Source: Flectonema sp. DT1601 (Eukaryota; Euglenozoa; Diplonemea; Diplonemida; Diplonemidae). From it: a DNA stretch of 64,000 nt. Position 1 is the stretch's first letter; each line of letters begins with the position of its first letter. Below are positions 1-11,500 of this stretch, piece after piece. Position numbers and translations under genes: made by a program. The notes under the pieces are model-generated. The model was not told the origin of the DNA, ran no database searches, and was given only the letters and a program-made list of their open reading frames with translations. The stretch lies in contig OZ025808.1 in assembly GCA_964019425.1 (NCBI GenBank), positions 1,081,001 through 1,145,000 on the forward strand, read 5' to 3'.

Positions 1-1060
1 ACTGAATGCAAAGCTGGAGTTGCGTTGATATTTACAGGTCTAGTTTCATTAGTTTTGTTTCACTTGGTTTTGGATTGTCAACTTATTAAAGTCAGCCTCG
101 AAGATGTAATTAAAAATATAAAAGACAAACGTATGCCTATTATTGTTCTATTCGCTACACTCTCAATGGTCGGAGGAATCTTAGTCTGGACAAGTACACC
201 AAATCCAGACGACAGACAGTCATTTCATGTTGTTATGATGTTTTTAGTCGCATTTTTAAGTATGGCATTACAGGCTACTAGAAACCCTGGTCTTTGTATC
301 TTGTTGTTCTGTTTTGTTTACACAAACATCAATTCAATGCTTTCACCTGATGGTATTATCTCAAAGAGTAAGGGACAAGCTAGAACAGGATATCTCTTCT
401 TGTTGTTGTCTGCTAGTAGTGTCTTTGTTTCATTTCCAGCAAAATGGAATCTTCCGTCGTTGTCAATTTTTGCTGAAAATGATCGTTCTCACATTCACTA
501 CGCACTTGTATTGATATGCTCATACTTGTACTTGTCTTCGAGTGGTGTTTATGTTTTAAATTATGGATTTCTTGGTTTAGTTATATTGGCTTCGGTTATG
601 TCGAAATTCCCTCATGGACTTCAGTGGGTGTACTTTGCGTCCCTTTACGAATCTCCTCAAATCAATCCTTACAGAGTGCCTGACTCGACTCATAAACTTG
701 TGTACTTAATTATTTGGATTGTTTTTCTTCTTGTTATCGCTCATCACATCTCCAGATTCGGAATGGAAGCATTTGATAACGTTAGACTGTTTACAAGAGA
801 AGATGATGATGAGAAGTATGAAGAGTATGTAGTTATTTTTATTTAATGTTTGTGGTTGAGGTGAAAGGATTCTTTTAAAAAAAAAAAAAAAAAAAACCAG
901 CCTCGGAAAGGGACCTTCAGAGAGTACTCGCGTAAACACCACAACTCATGTAACTTACGACGCAATCTCAGCACCACCTCAGAGAGATCCTGCAGAAGGC
1001 GAGTCATTCACATACGCAACTGAGCAACCAGCAGTATCGGATCCACCAAAGGCCGAGTAG
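1..1060 (+). CDS. Polytopic membrane protein, 3' part (5' end outside window)
   Basis: The reading frame is already open at base 1, so the start lies upstream of the window. About eight hydrophobic helices are visible in the first 270 residues, followed by a short acidic stretch (TREDDDEKYEE). I read one intron at 825-900 (GTATGT donor, CCAG acceptor, phase 2). It joins exon 1 to a 160-nt exon encoding a hydrophilic Ser/Thr/Pro-rich tail that ends at the TAG at 1058-1060. Without splicing the frame stops at 846 inside the intron. The visible part is 327 residues. The intron carries a run of about 19 A just before its acceptor. I do not recognise the family; the terminal domain of a large glycosyl- or phosphoethanolamine-transferase-like membrane enzyme is one possibility, not shown. 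Confidence 0.75.
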
Positions 1061-3012
1061 AAGTTGCTGAAAGTTTTATTTCCCTTTTTTGCAACTTTCC
1101 CAGTTTGGCTAATAATAACAAGTAGTTTTTTGAGTTACGAATTAACTTTCTTGCCACAGAGAAATCCCCTGTTTTTTTTTCTTCTTTTTTTTTTTTCACT
1201 CTTTCTTGCCTCTTTTCCCCTATCTTTGTATCCTTACTAAGAATTTGCGATTGTTGATGTTAAAGTAGAAATGGTGTGACAGCGTGGGTATCGACCTGTC
1301 TGACGTTGTGTTGTTTTGAATCTCTGAAACATTGTGCAACCTCCTCCCCAGACGGGTCTTTCGCTCTTGCGCATCAACAATTGTTTATAGCTCTATGATG
1401 AGTTATGAGCAAGGTCACTTTCTCTCTGCTACATTACTATACTGCACCCTGTTAAAACCACAACCTGAAATGTTACTGTTACTGATGAATTGTATTGATT
1501 CGCTGTTACTTTAAATTGTGACGGCAAATTCATGCTATTTGTGTTATCTTTTTTCTGTTGGCGAATACTTCTCGACATTTTTTTTTTCCATTTTTTTTTT
1601 TTTTCTTCTCTTTTTTTTTTTTCGTCTCTCTACGCGTGTTGTAGTGTTGTCGCTTAAATATCCGTGTGTACGAAAATTTAAATTGAAAAATGTGTGCAAT
1701 TATGATCCGAAAGAATGGTTTCTGGGATACTGATTGACTGACCAATGTGATTGTTTTTTTTTTTAATTATTTTTGTTTATTTTTTTTAAGAATGATAATC
1801 TGCTTACAAATCTTTGGTAATCATTAACTTCTCTATATGCTGAGGACTCGAAGAAAAAAAATTAAAAAAAAATAAATTTTAATATGAGTTGGCTAATTGC
1901 ATTGAGAATACTGTGGAATTGTTGTTGGGGGGGGAGGGGGGGGGCCAGCTTTAGTTATATTGCAGTTTCTGTTTTCTCGCTTAATTAGTTTTTTTTTTTC
2001 CCCCCCGTCTCCTCCACCTTTTTTTTTCAAAATAAAATCTTCGTAAGGGCGGATGTCGCTTTCTTCTTACACAGAGTACTCGAACAAAAAAAAAAAAAAA
2101 AAAGAAAAAAAACGAGTCTTAAAAAGAGACGTGCGGATTTCATCCCAGGAGTACAAGTCTCTTCGCCTCTTTCTCCAGGAGTACAAGTCTCTTCGTCTTT
2201 TCTCTCTTTTTTTCCCTTTTTTTTTTTTTTTTTTCTGCGTAGTAAGAATCGTAATAGCTGTAGCCGACCCTGTGGTATTTGGACTGGCTCCGTAAGTCTA
2301 GGACTTGTTTTCGCTTTAGAACAAGATTCCTACACAAACGACATCATTTAGGTTTTTCATTTTTCATCTTTTTTTCTTTTTTTCGTTTCTCTCTCTCTCT
2401 CTTGTCGACAACTTGATCTGTGCTTCTATACGAAAAAAAGGGCGAAAAAAAAAAAGAAAAAAAAAAAACTTACGGAACTTGTTGGTTTCAATTGTTGATA
2501 CCAAACGTAGTAGCAAACGTAGAGATGGAATCCAGACGGGAAAAAAAAAAAAAAAAACTTTTTTTTTTTTTTTTTTTTTTCTTTTTTTGGACTTTCCTTT
2601 CATTCGAATTGTCAGAACTTATTATTCTGTTTTTGAAGAATTCATTGACGTACTTATCATTACGAAAAAAAAAAAATAAAAAAATAAAAATAAAAAGTCA
2701 GAGTTAGGAAAGTAAAAACGCTCATTTGCAGTAATTATCTCATCCAAACTTTTTTCCGACCGCGTTATGAAAAACTACTGAGTCATACAGTTTTGATATT
2801 CATGGTCAATTTTTCTTTTTCTCACTTTAGTGTATTATTTTTCATTCAACAAAAGAACACAACGACAAACATGAGCTTCCTCTGCATGCATTTGATATCA
2901 GAGAATGAACAACATAAGAAACTAATCACATTGAGAGAGAGAGAGAGAGAGAGTTTATTGTATTTGGTCTTTACAGGTGACTCCGGGAAAAAGAAAAGAA
3001 AGAAAAAAAAAA
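1061..3012. other. Gene-free AT-rich spacer with homopolymers
   Basis: I see no supportable gene here. The stretch holds many A and T runs, a G-rich run near 1927-1945, two copies of a 21-nt unit (CCAGGAGTACAAGTCTCTTC and one further G) about 30 nt apart at 2145-2195, and a GA microsatellite at about 2934-2953. Short open frames are built of Lys/Phe homopolymer translations and are not credible. The last bases (TTTACAG ending at 2976) form a likely splice acceptor for the next gene. Confidence 0.6.
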
Positions 3013-3987
3013 ATGCTCAGTGAGTGGAAACGGAGACTCCAAATCGCTTCAGTGATGCTGTTGAACATTGCGAGCGCAGTCGGGATTGTTGTTATGAATA
3101 AAAAACTATTCGTTGAATGGGGTTTTAGATTTCCGAATACCCTGATGACTATGCATTTTGCCATATCTTGGGTTGGAATTGTTTCTTATCAGAAACTTGG
3201 TGGATTTGATCTGGCAAAGACGGAAGACATCCCGACATTGAAAACCTGCCTAACGATAGCTGCGTACCAAACTAGCAGTGTTATGCTCGTAAATTATTCA
3301 CTAATGTACAACAGTATAGGTGTCTATCAGGTACTAAAGCTTCTATCAATTCCTGTACTATGTTCTATGGAGTATTTTATAAAGGGAATCACCTACTCGG
3401 GTCGTATATGGACTTCTCTAACGTTATTATTATTAGGAGTGTATATTACGACATCTACTGACGCTTCGGGTAACTTGACTGGACTATTCTTTGGGTTAGC
3501 AGCTACAGTGTCATCAGGATTGTTTCAGATTAAAGTAAAAGAACTAACTCAAGGTCTCAGTAGTGAACAAGGATTGTATTACACGTCTTCGTATGTCGCG
3601 GCAATGTTTGTAGTTGTTTCTGCTTTGACTGACAGAGTAGTTGATCTACCGAACTACAACTACACCATTGCTTCATGCGGATTACTTCTGTCTTCCGGAG
3701 TAGCAGCTTTATGCATCAATCTCTCGGTGTACTATATCGTTGGCAGTACCGATCCAGTTACATATCAGGTAGTGGGACATGTTAAGACTGTGTTGGTTCT
3801 CTCTGCTGGATTCTTATTCTTCGAGGCTTCAATGTCGACTCAAAACACAGTCGGAATGGCTATCGCTATGATAGGAGTGCTTTGGTATACAAAATTAAAA
3901 ATGAATACAAAGAAAGATGTTTACAGCGTTGCGAAAGATAGAGAAGAAGATCCTAATGTCGTAGTGTCGCACAAACCTGGTATTTAA
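3013..3987 (+). CDS. Drug/metabolite superfamily transporter (TPT / SLC35E-like)
   Basis: This 324-residue protein has about ten hydrophobic helices, the layout of the triose-phosphate/nucleotide-sugar transporter branch of the drug/metabolite superfamily. Recognisable pieces are the first helix ending in VVMNKKLFVEWGF, YNSIGVYQVLKL in the middle and STDPVTYQVVGHVKT near the end; the last resembles the conserved ALTyqvlGhlK region of SLC35E3-type proteins. It probably exchanges a phosphorylated sugar or nucleotide sugar across a Golgi, ER or plastid membrane; the substrate cannot be read from the sequence. I chose the ATG at 3013 because it is the first after a strong acceptor (TTTACAG at 2970-2976). 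An in-frame extension upstream begins with GTG and lies right at the acceptor. No intron is needed. The cytoplasmic tail is short and charged. Confidence 0.85.
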   Translation: MLSEWKRRLQIASVMLLNIASAVGIVVMNKKLFVEWGFRFPNTLMTMHFAISWVGIVSYQKLGGFDLAKTEDIPTLKTCLTIAAYQTSSVMLVNYSLMYNSIGVYQVLKLLSIPVLCSMEYFIKGITYSGRIWTSLTLLLLGVYITTSTDASGNLTGLFFGLAATVSSGLFQIKVKELTQGLSSEQGLYYTSSYVAAMFVVVSALTDRVVDLPNYNYTIASCGLLLSSGVAALCINLSVYYIVGSTDPVTYQVVGHVKTVLVLSAGFLFFEASMSTQNTVGMAIAMIGVLWYTKLKMNTKKDVYSVAKDREEDPNVVVSHKPGI

Positions 3988-5115
3988 TAGGATCCTTACT
4001 TCAATTGAACGATTAGCACGCTTTGATCACCCTCTCAGGTAGTTGACTGAGACTGCTTCGCGGGGTGACTGGTGTATCATCATGGTGAATCACTGTGTAG
4101 TGTTTGAAGTGACATTTACATGTATTTGTTATAATTTTTTTTTTTTTTTTTTATTAGAAAAGGTCTTTACGCCAAAAGACATTGATTTTTGTTTAAGTTC
4201 TTGTTCTTAATTACATTCGTGTAGTATTTTCTTTTTTGAGATTTTTTTTTTTTTTTTTTGTCCTATTTTTTTTCTAACCTTGAGATACGAAACGTGGTAT
4301 TGTCTTCGTTATTTTCGATCAGGTGCTATCTTTTTTTTTTTTTTTTTGTTTTAAATCATTTTTTCACGGTCAAGGTGGAAGCATTGGGGACTGCAGATCT
4401 CTTGATCTGGCACATGTGCTGAAACTTTTAGTTCAATCAGCTACCGCAGTATTTGATAACTCGAAGAGCTACGCGATTCTCTTTGACTGTCTGTCTAACA
4501 AACTAATTCTAACTAATACGGTGGTTTGTTGGATGCGTTAAGGGATTCAAAGTGGTGTTGTATTCGTTACTTCCGATTAGATGCTTTTGTTTACTCACTA
4601 TTATTAATTAAGAAAAAAAAAAAAAAAAAAAATCCTTTGAGCACCATTTTTTGTTTGCATCAGACGAAATAAATTTTTTTTTAAAACTTTCCCATATTAT
4701 TTAACAACCAAGTCTACTGCCGGAGCCAAGCAAAGAGTTGTTGTTTTTGTAATCTCAAAATGAGGAGGGGAAATAAAAAAAAAAAGAACAAGAACTTGTA
4801 GTCAATTTGTTATCCCTGAGAACACATAAATTCAAACTCTTCCACTGCAATCTCTGAGTAGTTTCCAATGGTTATGGACTTTATTTCTTATGTAAAAAAA
4901 AAAAATATAAAAAAAAAAACCTCCCTCGATTTACTCGAAGATACTATACCTGTGATCGATATCATTTTTTTTTTATTTTTATTTTTTTTATTTTTTTATA
5001 AAAAAAAAATAATAATAAATTATCATCAGTGACTTGATTCATAACATAAGTACAATTCATTCAGCAAGTAGGGAGAGGAAGGGAGGAATAGAAATTTAAA
5101 AAATAAAATAAAACC
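3988..5115. other. Spacer without a supportable gene
   Basis: This stretch is A/T-rich with long T and A runs (for example near 4137, 4241, 4329, 4613 and 4960-5010). The open frames here begin with phenylalanine homopolymers and match nothing. I see no RNA gene. Confidence 0.55.
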
Positions 5116-6983
5116 ATGTCTGATGACGATAAACTTCGTTCGATATTCGAACTTATCGACGCCAACAGAGATGGAATGGTCTCGCTGATACAAATACGAG
5201 AATCTATTAAGGTTGTAAAAAAATCACACACCAAGAAAGCTGAAGAAATGTTAAGTGTAGCAGGCATCAACGATGTCGATCTAAGCTTTGAAGAATTCCG
5301 AGGCAATATGAGCTCACTACTCGAGGCATTAGAAATAACTGCTCAAGACATGCTTCAGAGACTCCTCCGTCGAGGATCGTTTCAAAAGCTTTTTAGTGTA
5401 GTTGACATTGACGAAGGAGGAAGTATCACAAAGGATGAGCTTCGAGAGATGATGAACGTACTTAAACCAGGTATGTTAATGTTATATTTTGTACTCATAC
5501 ACACAAAAACACCAACACGATTAACCAACACGCAGGTATGAACGACCAAGATATATTAAACGCAATGCGAATGGCTGACACGGACGGTGATGGGGATATC
5601 GATTTCGATGAGTTTTGTGCATTTATGGAAAATGTTCAACTGGACATATCATTAGATGAAGCAGCTGTCACAATCCACGATGCTTTTGAGAAATCACGGT
5701 TGGCTTTTGAATCTCGTAAGACTACTTTTAGTCCAACAAAGGAAAACACTCCGAAGCCTACACTTGGACCTCGTCGGAAAACATTTATCAAGAAGCAGGC
5801 TCCTGACTTGAGCTCCTTAGTCACATCTACTGGTGGGACTGATGTGGATGATTCCTTAGAAATACTTATGCAAGAAGAAGCTCGACTTCGATTAGAAATT
5901 GAATACGACTCCTTGAGAGAGTTTTCACTCATCAGAGATGAAAAGGATCTTCTTCTCAGAATTAATAATGAAAGAGTAAGAGAACGTCGACGAAGAGACT
6001 TCCTAAGTGGTGGACGTGAAACCCAAAGAGAAGAAATTAGAGCATTGCAACTAAAGAGACACCAACATGAACAAGAACGAAATGTTAAGAAATCAACTGA
6101 ACAACACTTCAAGTTACAAGACAGAATGACCAGTCAACATACGGCAATGGTCTGCTACGGACAACAATTCAAACTCCTCAGGCAGTTTCTTAATAAGGGT
6201 ATGGTTTTCTTCGTTTCTTGTATCAGAAATTGCAAAAAAACAAAACTTCGTCCACAAGGGCTGAACGAGAGGCAACTTGTACTTGGCTTACACTTTTAAA
6301 AGACCAGTTTTCTCAGATGGAATTCCAGCAGACAAAGAGCCGTACTAGCATGTTTTCTTCCGGAGTTTTAAAAAAAAAAAAAAAAACAGGTACAGAAATG
6401 GTAAAAATGGACACCGAAAAAGAAGTTTCCGACATGACGAAAACAGTTCAAAAAAGAAATGATGAAATGACAGGATCACTTGACAAGTTAGAATACATGC
6501 TAAAGACTGTAGGAAGAGCTCTTCTACAAGAATCAATGTTGAGAAATGGTGATCAACACAAAGACTTTATGTCAGGTTTCACAGGTGATCCAGACTTTTC
6601 GTGGCTTGGGGGAGAGAGTCAGGCTCAGAAAAGTTTATCGGTAGTTCAGGGAGGTGGGAATAGAACACATTCTTTATCGATGACTCATATTAATTTTACT
6701 GATTCATGTAACTTGATGGCTGGTAAAGATTCTGATAACTTGGCTGACGTTGTTCGACAACTCAAAAAATATCTTTTTGCAATCTATCGATACTATGTCT
6801 CTGGTGACGGACTATCGTTTTCTGATTTTCAAAAATTAGTCGGCGATTGCAAGTTAGACGTAGCTGGTTCCCTCACAGTATTCTGGAACAGTGCTATTCA
6901 TCGTGACCATGATTGTGATGTTTTGGGTCTTTCATTCAACCATCTTGAAGACTCGGATTTTACTGATATCGGCATGTGTATGT

Positions 6984-7018
<35 letters not shown>

Positions 7019-8198
7019 TACTGACGTAGTCAAAGAAACTAGGGTGGTGGACCACTCTCATCTTTTACAACGAAAACATAATCCGTTGGTCCGATAAAGT
7101 GACATCAGAAAGGAAATTCCCTGAGCCGCCAACCGCTCCAGTAATCAGAGTGAAGCTAAAGACCAAGTACCACCAACCTGGTTTGCGGGTGCTGGCGAAA
7201 ATGAATTGAGATCTACAAGGAGATCTCCTGGCATATAGGCGGCTTCGAAGAACGAGTAACAGATTATTGCTTTTATTAAACAACTTAACTTATTATTTAT
7301 CTGTGGTGATAAATCAACAATAACAAAGACAAATAACACAGCTGACACACCGACACGAAAAGATTGTATTGATTTCTCTGGTTTTACAAACATGTTATTG
7401 TTATTAGCGTGTGAGAAGTATGTCGCTGCGTCGTCATCTAGTCCTCAGTATAAGCTTCAGTGTTTTGTATTTCACGATATTCTTCCTCTTCTACCACACG
7501 AAGTTCTCGCTGAAGTAAATCGAACCAAAGGAAGTTCTGGAGGACATCGTTTCCTTAGTACTCAAGTACCTTCTGTTGGTATGTTGTTGGAAGAATATTT
7601 TGATGTAATATACCCGGTTGCGAAGATGTTAAGAAAAGACGTCATTCGATACCTTGACAATAGATACAGAGTGAAACACATCCCAGCTCAAGAACAAACA
7701 ATGCTAGCGACAGGTATTTGTAATGCTGAAGACTTTTTATATTCTCTTGGTGTACTCGAGTTTACTAGAAATTCGGAAGAGTGTCGACTGCCAAAAGTCA
7801 ATCTCAGCGCTTCTTGCAGAGGTTCTGTATCGCAGTTACAAGGGGATCGAGGACACCCTGTATTCCCAGCTGTTGAGGTAGTTAATTATTTAGCTTACAG
7901 ATGTCCTTCTTTAGGTAGACACCACTTAAGAGATTCCTTTGATAGGGCTTACAGTGAAACATTAGCAGCGACGTTTCCTACTCTGCACCTTCCAAAAAGA
8001 GATGTCGAAACCTCAACAGATCCGGTACCATTTCCTCTATTCCTCGCTATAGTCACTCGTATTGCTTGTTATACATCGATAGCTGCTGCTGTTCCTCCTC
8101 CTCCTCCAACGAAGAAAGAATTACTGCCAACAACTCATCAAGTGTACAGCTTTTTACAGTTTCTTACCCATGAAGGTCACTATGTGTTGAGTTTATAG
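5116..8198 (+). CDS. Multi-exon EF-hand calcium-binding protein (about 935 aa)
   Basis: I join five exons: 5116-5470, 5536-6198, 6270-6977, 7043-7188 and 7263-8198. Every phase closes and the total is 936 codons. Introns are 65, 71, 65 and 74 nt; three begin GTATG, the fourth GTGCT. The N-terminus has four EF-hand-like units. Two are canonical loops: DIDEGGSITKDE (about residues 94-105) and DTDGDGDIDFDE in exon 2. The first loop (DANRDGMVSLIQ) lacks the final Glu and the second is degenerate. Then comes an Arg/Glu-rich coiled-coil region, then a long C-terminal part I do not recognise. A 48-nt poly-A-containing stretch (6342-6389) also has GT and AG ends and is a multiple of three, so it could be a further intron. 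The likely role is a calcium-regulated cytoskeletal or flagellar scaffold, which is inference only. The exon 4 and 5 joins are the least certain. Confidence 0.7.
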
Positions 8199-8503
8199 GC
8201 AGAGTGAAGATAGATTAGATTATTTTAGTTATGTTGGTGGTCGTTACAATTCCTGTACTATATTAGATTAGTTAGTTTTTGAAAAATGTATTTTAGGTAT
8301 GAATGGTTGTAAGTTATCCATTTTTCAGTAATTGGCTAAGATAGATTTTGATTTTTTTTCCTCTTTTCTTTTTTCTTTTGTGTTGATTCTAATACTGCTA
8401 TCACTAAACTCTTTGTCACCAGGACTCCCCTTCCAACATATGGACTGACCAACTGACTATAACGGACGCGGGCATCGGTCCGCCGCAATATCTTCTCTGA
8501 GGA
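8199..8503. other. Intergenic spacer with trans-splice-like acceptor
   Basis: It contains a T/C-rich tract from about 8346 and an acceptor-like TTTGTCACCAG ending near 8422, roughly 80 nt before the next start codon. No coding signal is seen. Confidence 0.5.
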
Positions 8504-11500
8504 ATGATGGCTTCTGAAGAAACAAATATAAATGTTTTCATAAAAGGAAAACGCTACCCGTTTCGGGATTTTGACCGGGAAAGAACCTTTTTTCAACTCT
8601 ACATAAAAGTGTTGAAGGGTGCTCCATGTGTCCCAGACAACGCTGTTGCCTGCTTCAAAGAAAACTTTCCGGGATCCAAATTTACAACCGACGAATTGCT
8701 TTCTCTGTTGGAAAAACATGAAAAGCGAAGAGAAGGTAGGGATGCGAGAAATAAAGCAAAAAAGAGTCGGCAGGCGACGTCATCTCCGACTGGAGGACAA
8801 GTAGATGAAATGTTGAGAACATCAACTTCACAATGTGATTCAGAAATAATGAATGATATTGTTGTTAACGGGGATTCAGAGATATCAAAATCCAGAACTT
8901 CACTCAAGACAGCAACAGAAAACGATCCTCTCCCAGGAATTCCATCACCTCTGGGAGGTACTTCATCATCAACTGCTCCAGTACTAAGAACATCAGGAGG
9001 ATGGGCAGCTGAACCCAAGCAAATTGAACTCACCGCATGGGAACGCGAACTCCTCCGTCGACGAGAACGCGCCCAAGGAGAGCGAGAAAGCTCGATTGGT
9101 GAAGAACCAGTCCCCGAACCACAACGAAGTAACTCTCCCAGCCTCCCATCTTCTGATATCACTGAGAAACGTGTTCGTACTCGTGGTCCTTCACATTCTG
9201 GTTTGTGATCTTTTATTTTCCTTTAGTAACATACCAACAGGTGTCTGAAAAAAGATTCCCTCCTCCACTAAAAAACAAACAAACAGAAGAAAGAGAATCC
9301 CAAGATATGGCTGCTATCACAAGAAAGTCAGGTGCTAACTCGTCAACACGAGCTAGTAAAGAAAGAAAGATTCGTAAAGGTGAAGATAAAGAAACTATGC
9401 AGAAGATGATGGCAGAATTATTAGATAAAACAAATAATATTCAGGGTCGAATAGCTCAGTTAGAATCAACTTCTTCAAGTGTTCCTCAGGGTACTCCTGT
9501 GAGCACCACTATTGGAAGTCATCGTAATAGAAATACACCAACAGTTACCTCGTTCTCGAATCCTCATCCGGCTGATGAAGACATCTTGCGTCTTGTTCGG
9601 TATGATATCTATTTAGTCATCTGACCTTAATTTATTTATTCATCACAATAATCAAATCAAAAAAAACAATCAGCTGTGATGGAAGAGGAAGAACTTTACT
9701 ACACGAGGCCTCCCTTGCTGGACGTGTTGATGAGGTTCAAGAGCTTCTTTCTTCAGGTGCTGATGCAGATGTAAAAGATGGATCAGAGAGAACTCCATTA
9801 ATGTTAGCAGCCTCATTAGGATTATTACCAATTGTTCATTTATTATCAAGTAGAGGTGCTTCGATAAATGAACGAGACAGGACTGGTAACAGTTGTCTTC
9901 TACTGGCAGCAAAGGGTGGACACATTGCTTGTATTCAATATTTACACTTACGAGGTGCAAACTTAGGAGTGATTGACATCTATGGAAGATCATCACTTCA
10001 CCATGCTGTGGGACTAGTTGCTGATACTTTAAAAGCAATGTTAGAATTATCTCAAGTTACTTCTGCTCCTATCTCGTCTGCTGGTGATGTGTTTGGTAGT
10101 TCTCGAGTACAAGTTGGTGGTACTCCTCTTTGTATTGATCAACGTGATCTCGTTAGCTCTCAGACCCCTCTACACTATGCAGCAGCAGGTGGATATACTA
10201 CTTGTGTTGAAGAGCTTCTGTCAGCAGGTTTGTTGAAGTTATTATTTTAATATTTTATCAAAAATTTCAACAATCAACTAAAAAAAAACTAAACAGGAGC
10301 ACAACTCACAACCGACTATAACGGAGTTGGACCACTTGCACTTTCAGTAATGAGTGGAAACACTACGAGTACTCAAACAATTATTGGTCACATGTCTGCT
10401 AATCATGGTTGGGGTCCTATTCATGAGGCTTCTATTAGTGGTGTTAATATTCAATCAGCAATACAAACAAATAAAGATATCGAATCTGCTATAAATCAAA
10501 GTGATGCTGTTGGTCAAACTCCTTTACTGTTAGCAACAATGGTTGGAAACTCGACTAGTGCTGAGTATTTAATATCAAAAGGAAGTGATGTTAATCTTAG
10601 AGATCAGTTAGGCAGAACAGCACTTCATCATGCTGCGAGTAAAGGTAATCTTGTTTTGTGTAAAACTCTTGTACGAGCTGGGAGTTCTATAGATGTTGAA
10701 GATGCTTTTCGATACACAGCTTTGCATTTAGCAATCTTGTATGGTATGGGTCATTATGTTTTTTTTTCTCTTTTTTTTCCCCCTGTAAAGTCTCTCTTCA
10801 AATAACAACAACATCAACAGGTTATAGAAGTGTTGTTGAGTTCCTTTCTGGTCAAGGAGCTGATCATCTTCTTCACAAAGAGTTATCAATAGTCAAAGAA
10901 TTAGTTGCAAGACAATCTCCTTCAAGATCTGATTTAATCGTGAGAGCCTTCAAATCAGATTTACTACAACCAGACGTAGCAGGTCAGGCAGCTTTAGTTC
11001 AAGAGTTGAATAGTGAGGTTAGAAGTGCTGACCAACATGGTCGAACAGCATTACACATCGCAGCCTTTGTTGGAGATGATAAGGCAGTCGGTCACTTGCT
11101 GTCGTTGAAAATGAATAAATCAGTTACGACAGGTGTGTAGTACCATCATTTTTATTAATCTACTTGTAACAATCTCTCTTAACATTAAAATAACCAACTT
11201 CAGGTCCTCACTGCAATATTCACATAACTGATAATAAAGGATGGACAGCCTTACACTATGCTGTCGCTAGGGATACTATTCGATGTCCTAGTGAGCCCAC
11301 TGCGGATCTGTCAGCAGTGGCACTAACTCCAAATCAAAGTAGGAACATGACGTTAACTTGGAGTTCTAAAAAGAATGAAAGACAAGTTGCTGTAATTCGA
11401 CTACTACTACAAGCAAATGGTGGTTTTGGAAGTGGTGTTGAAGGAAGTCAAGGAGGTAGTATAACAGGAATACAAGACATCAGAAGACATCGAGCACATG

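Noticed and set aside
2364-2603. Lys/Arg-rich minus-strand frames and their + strand counterparts in 2.0-2.7 kb
   Set aside because: They are translations of A and T homopolymers with no independent coding signal.
5116-5541. Short EF-hand protein ending at 5541
   Set aside because: Reading through the GTATG site gives an unconvincing tail, whereas splicing 5471-5535 restores a canonical fourth EF-hand in frame.
8251-8275. CCTGTACTATATTAG resembling the end of a trypanosome spliced leader
   Set aside because: Only a short match, no following GT donor, stems or Sm site; taken as chance.
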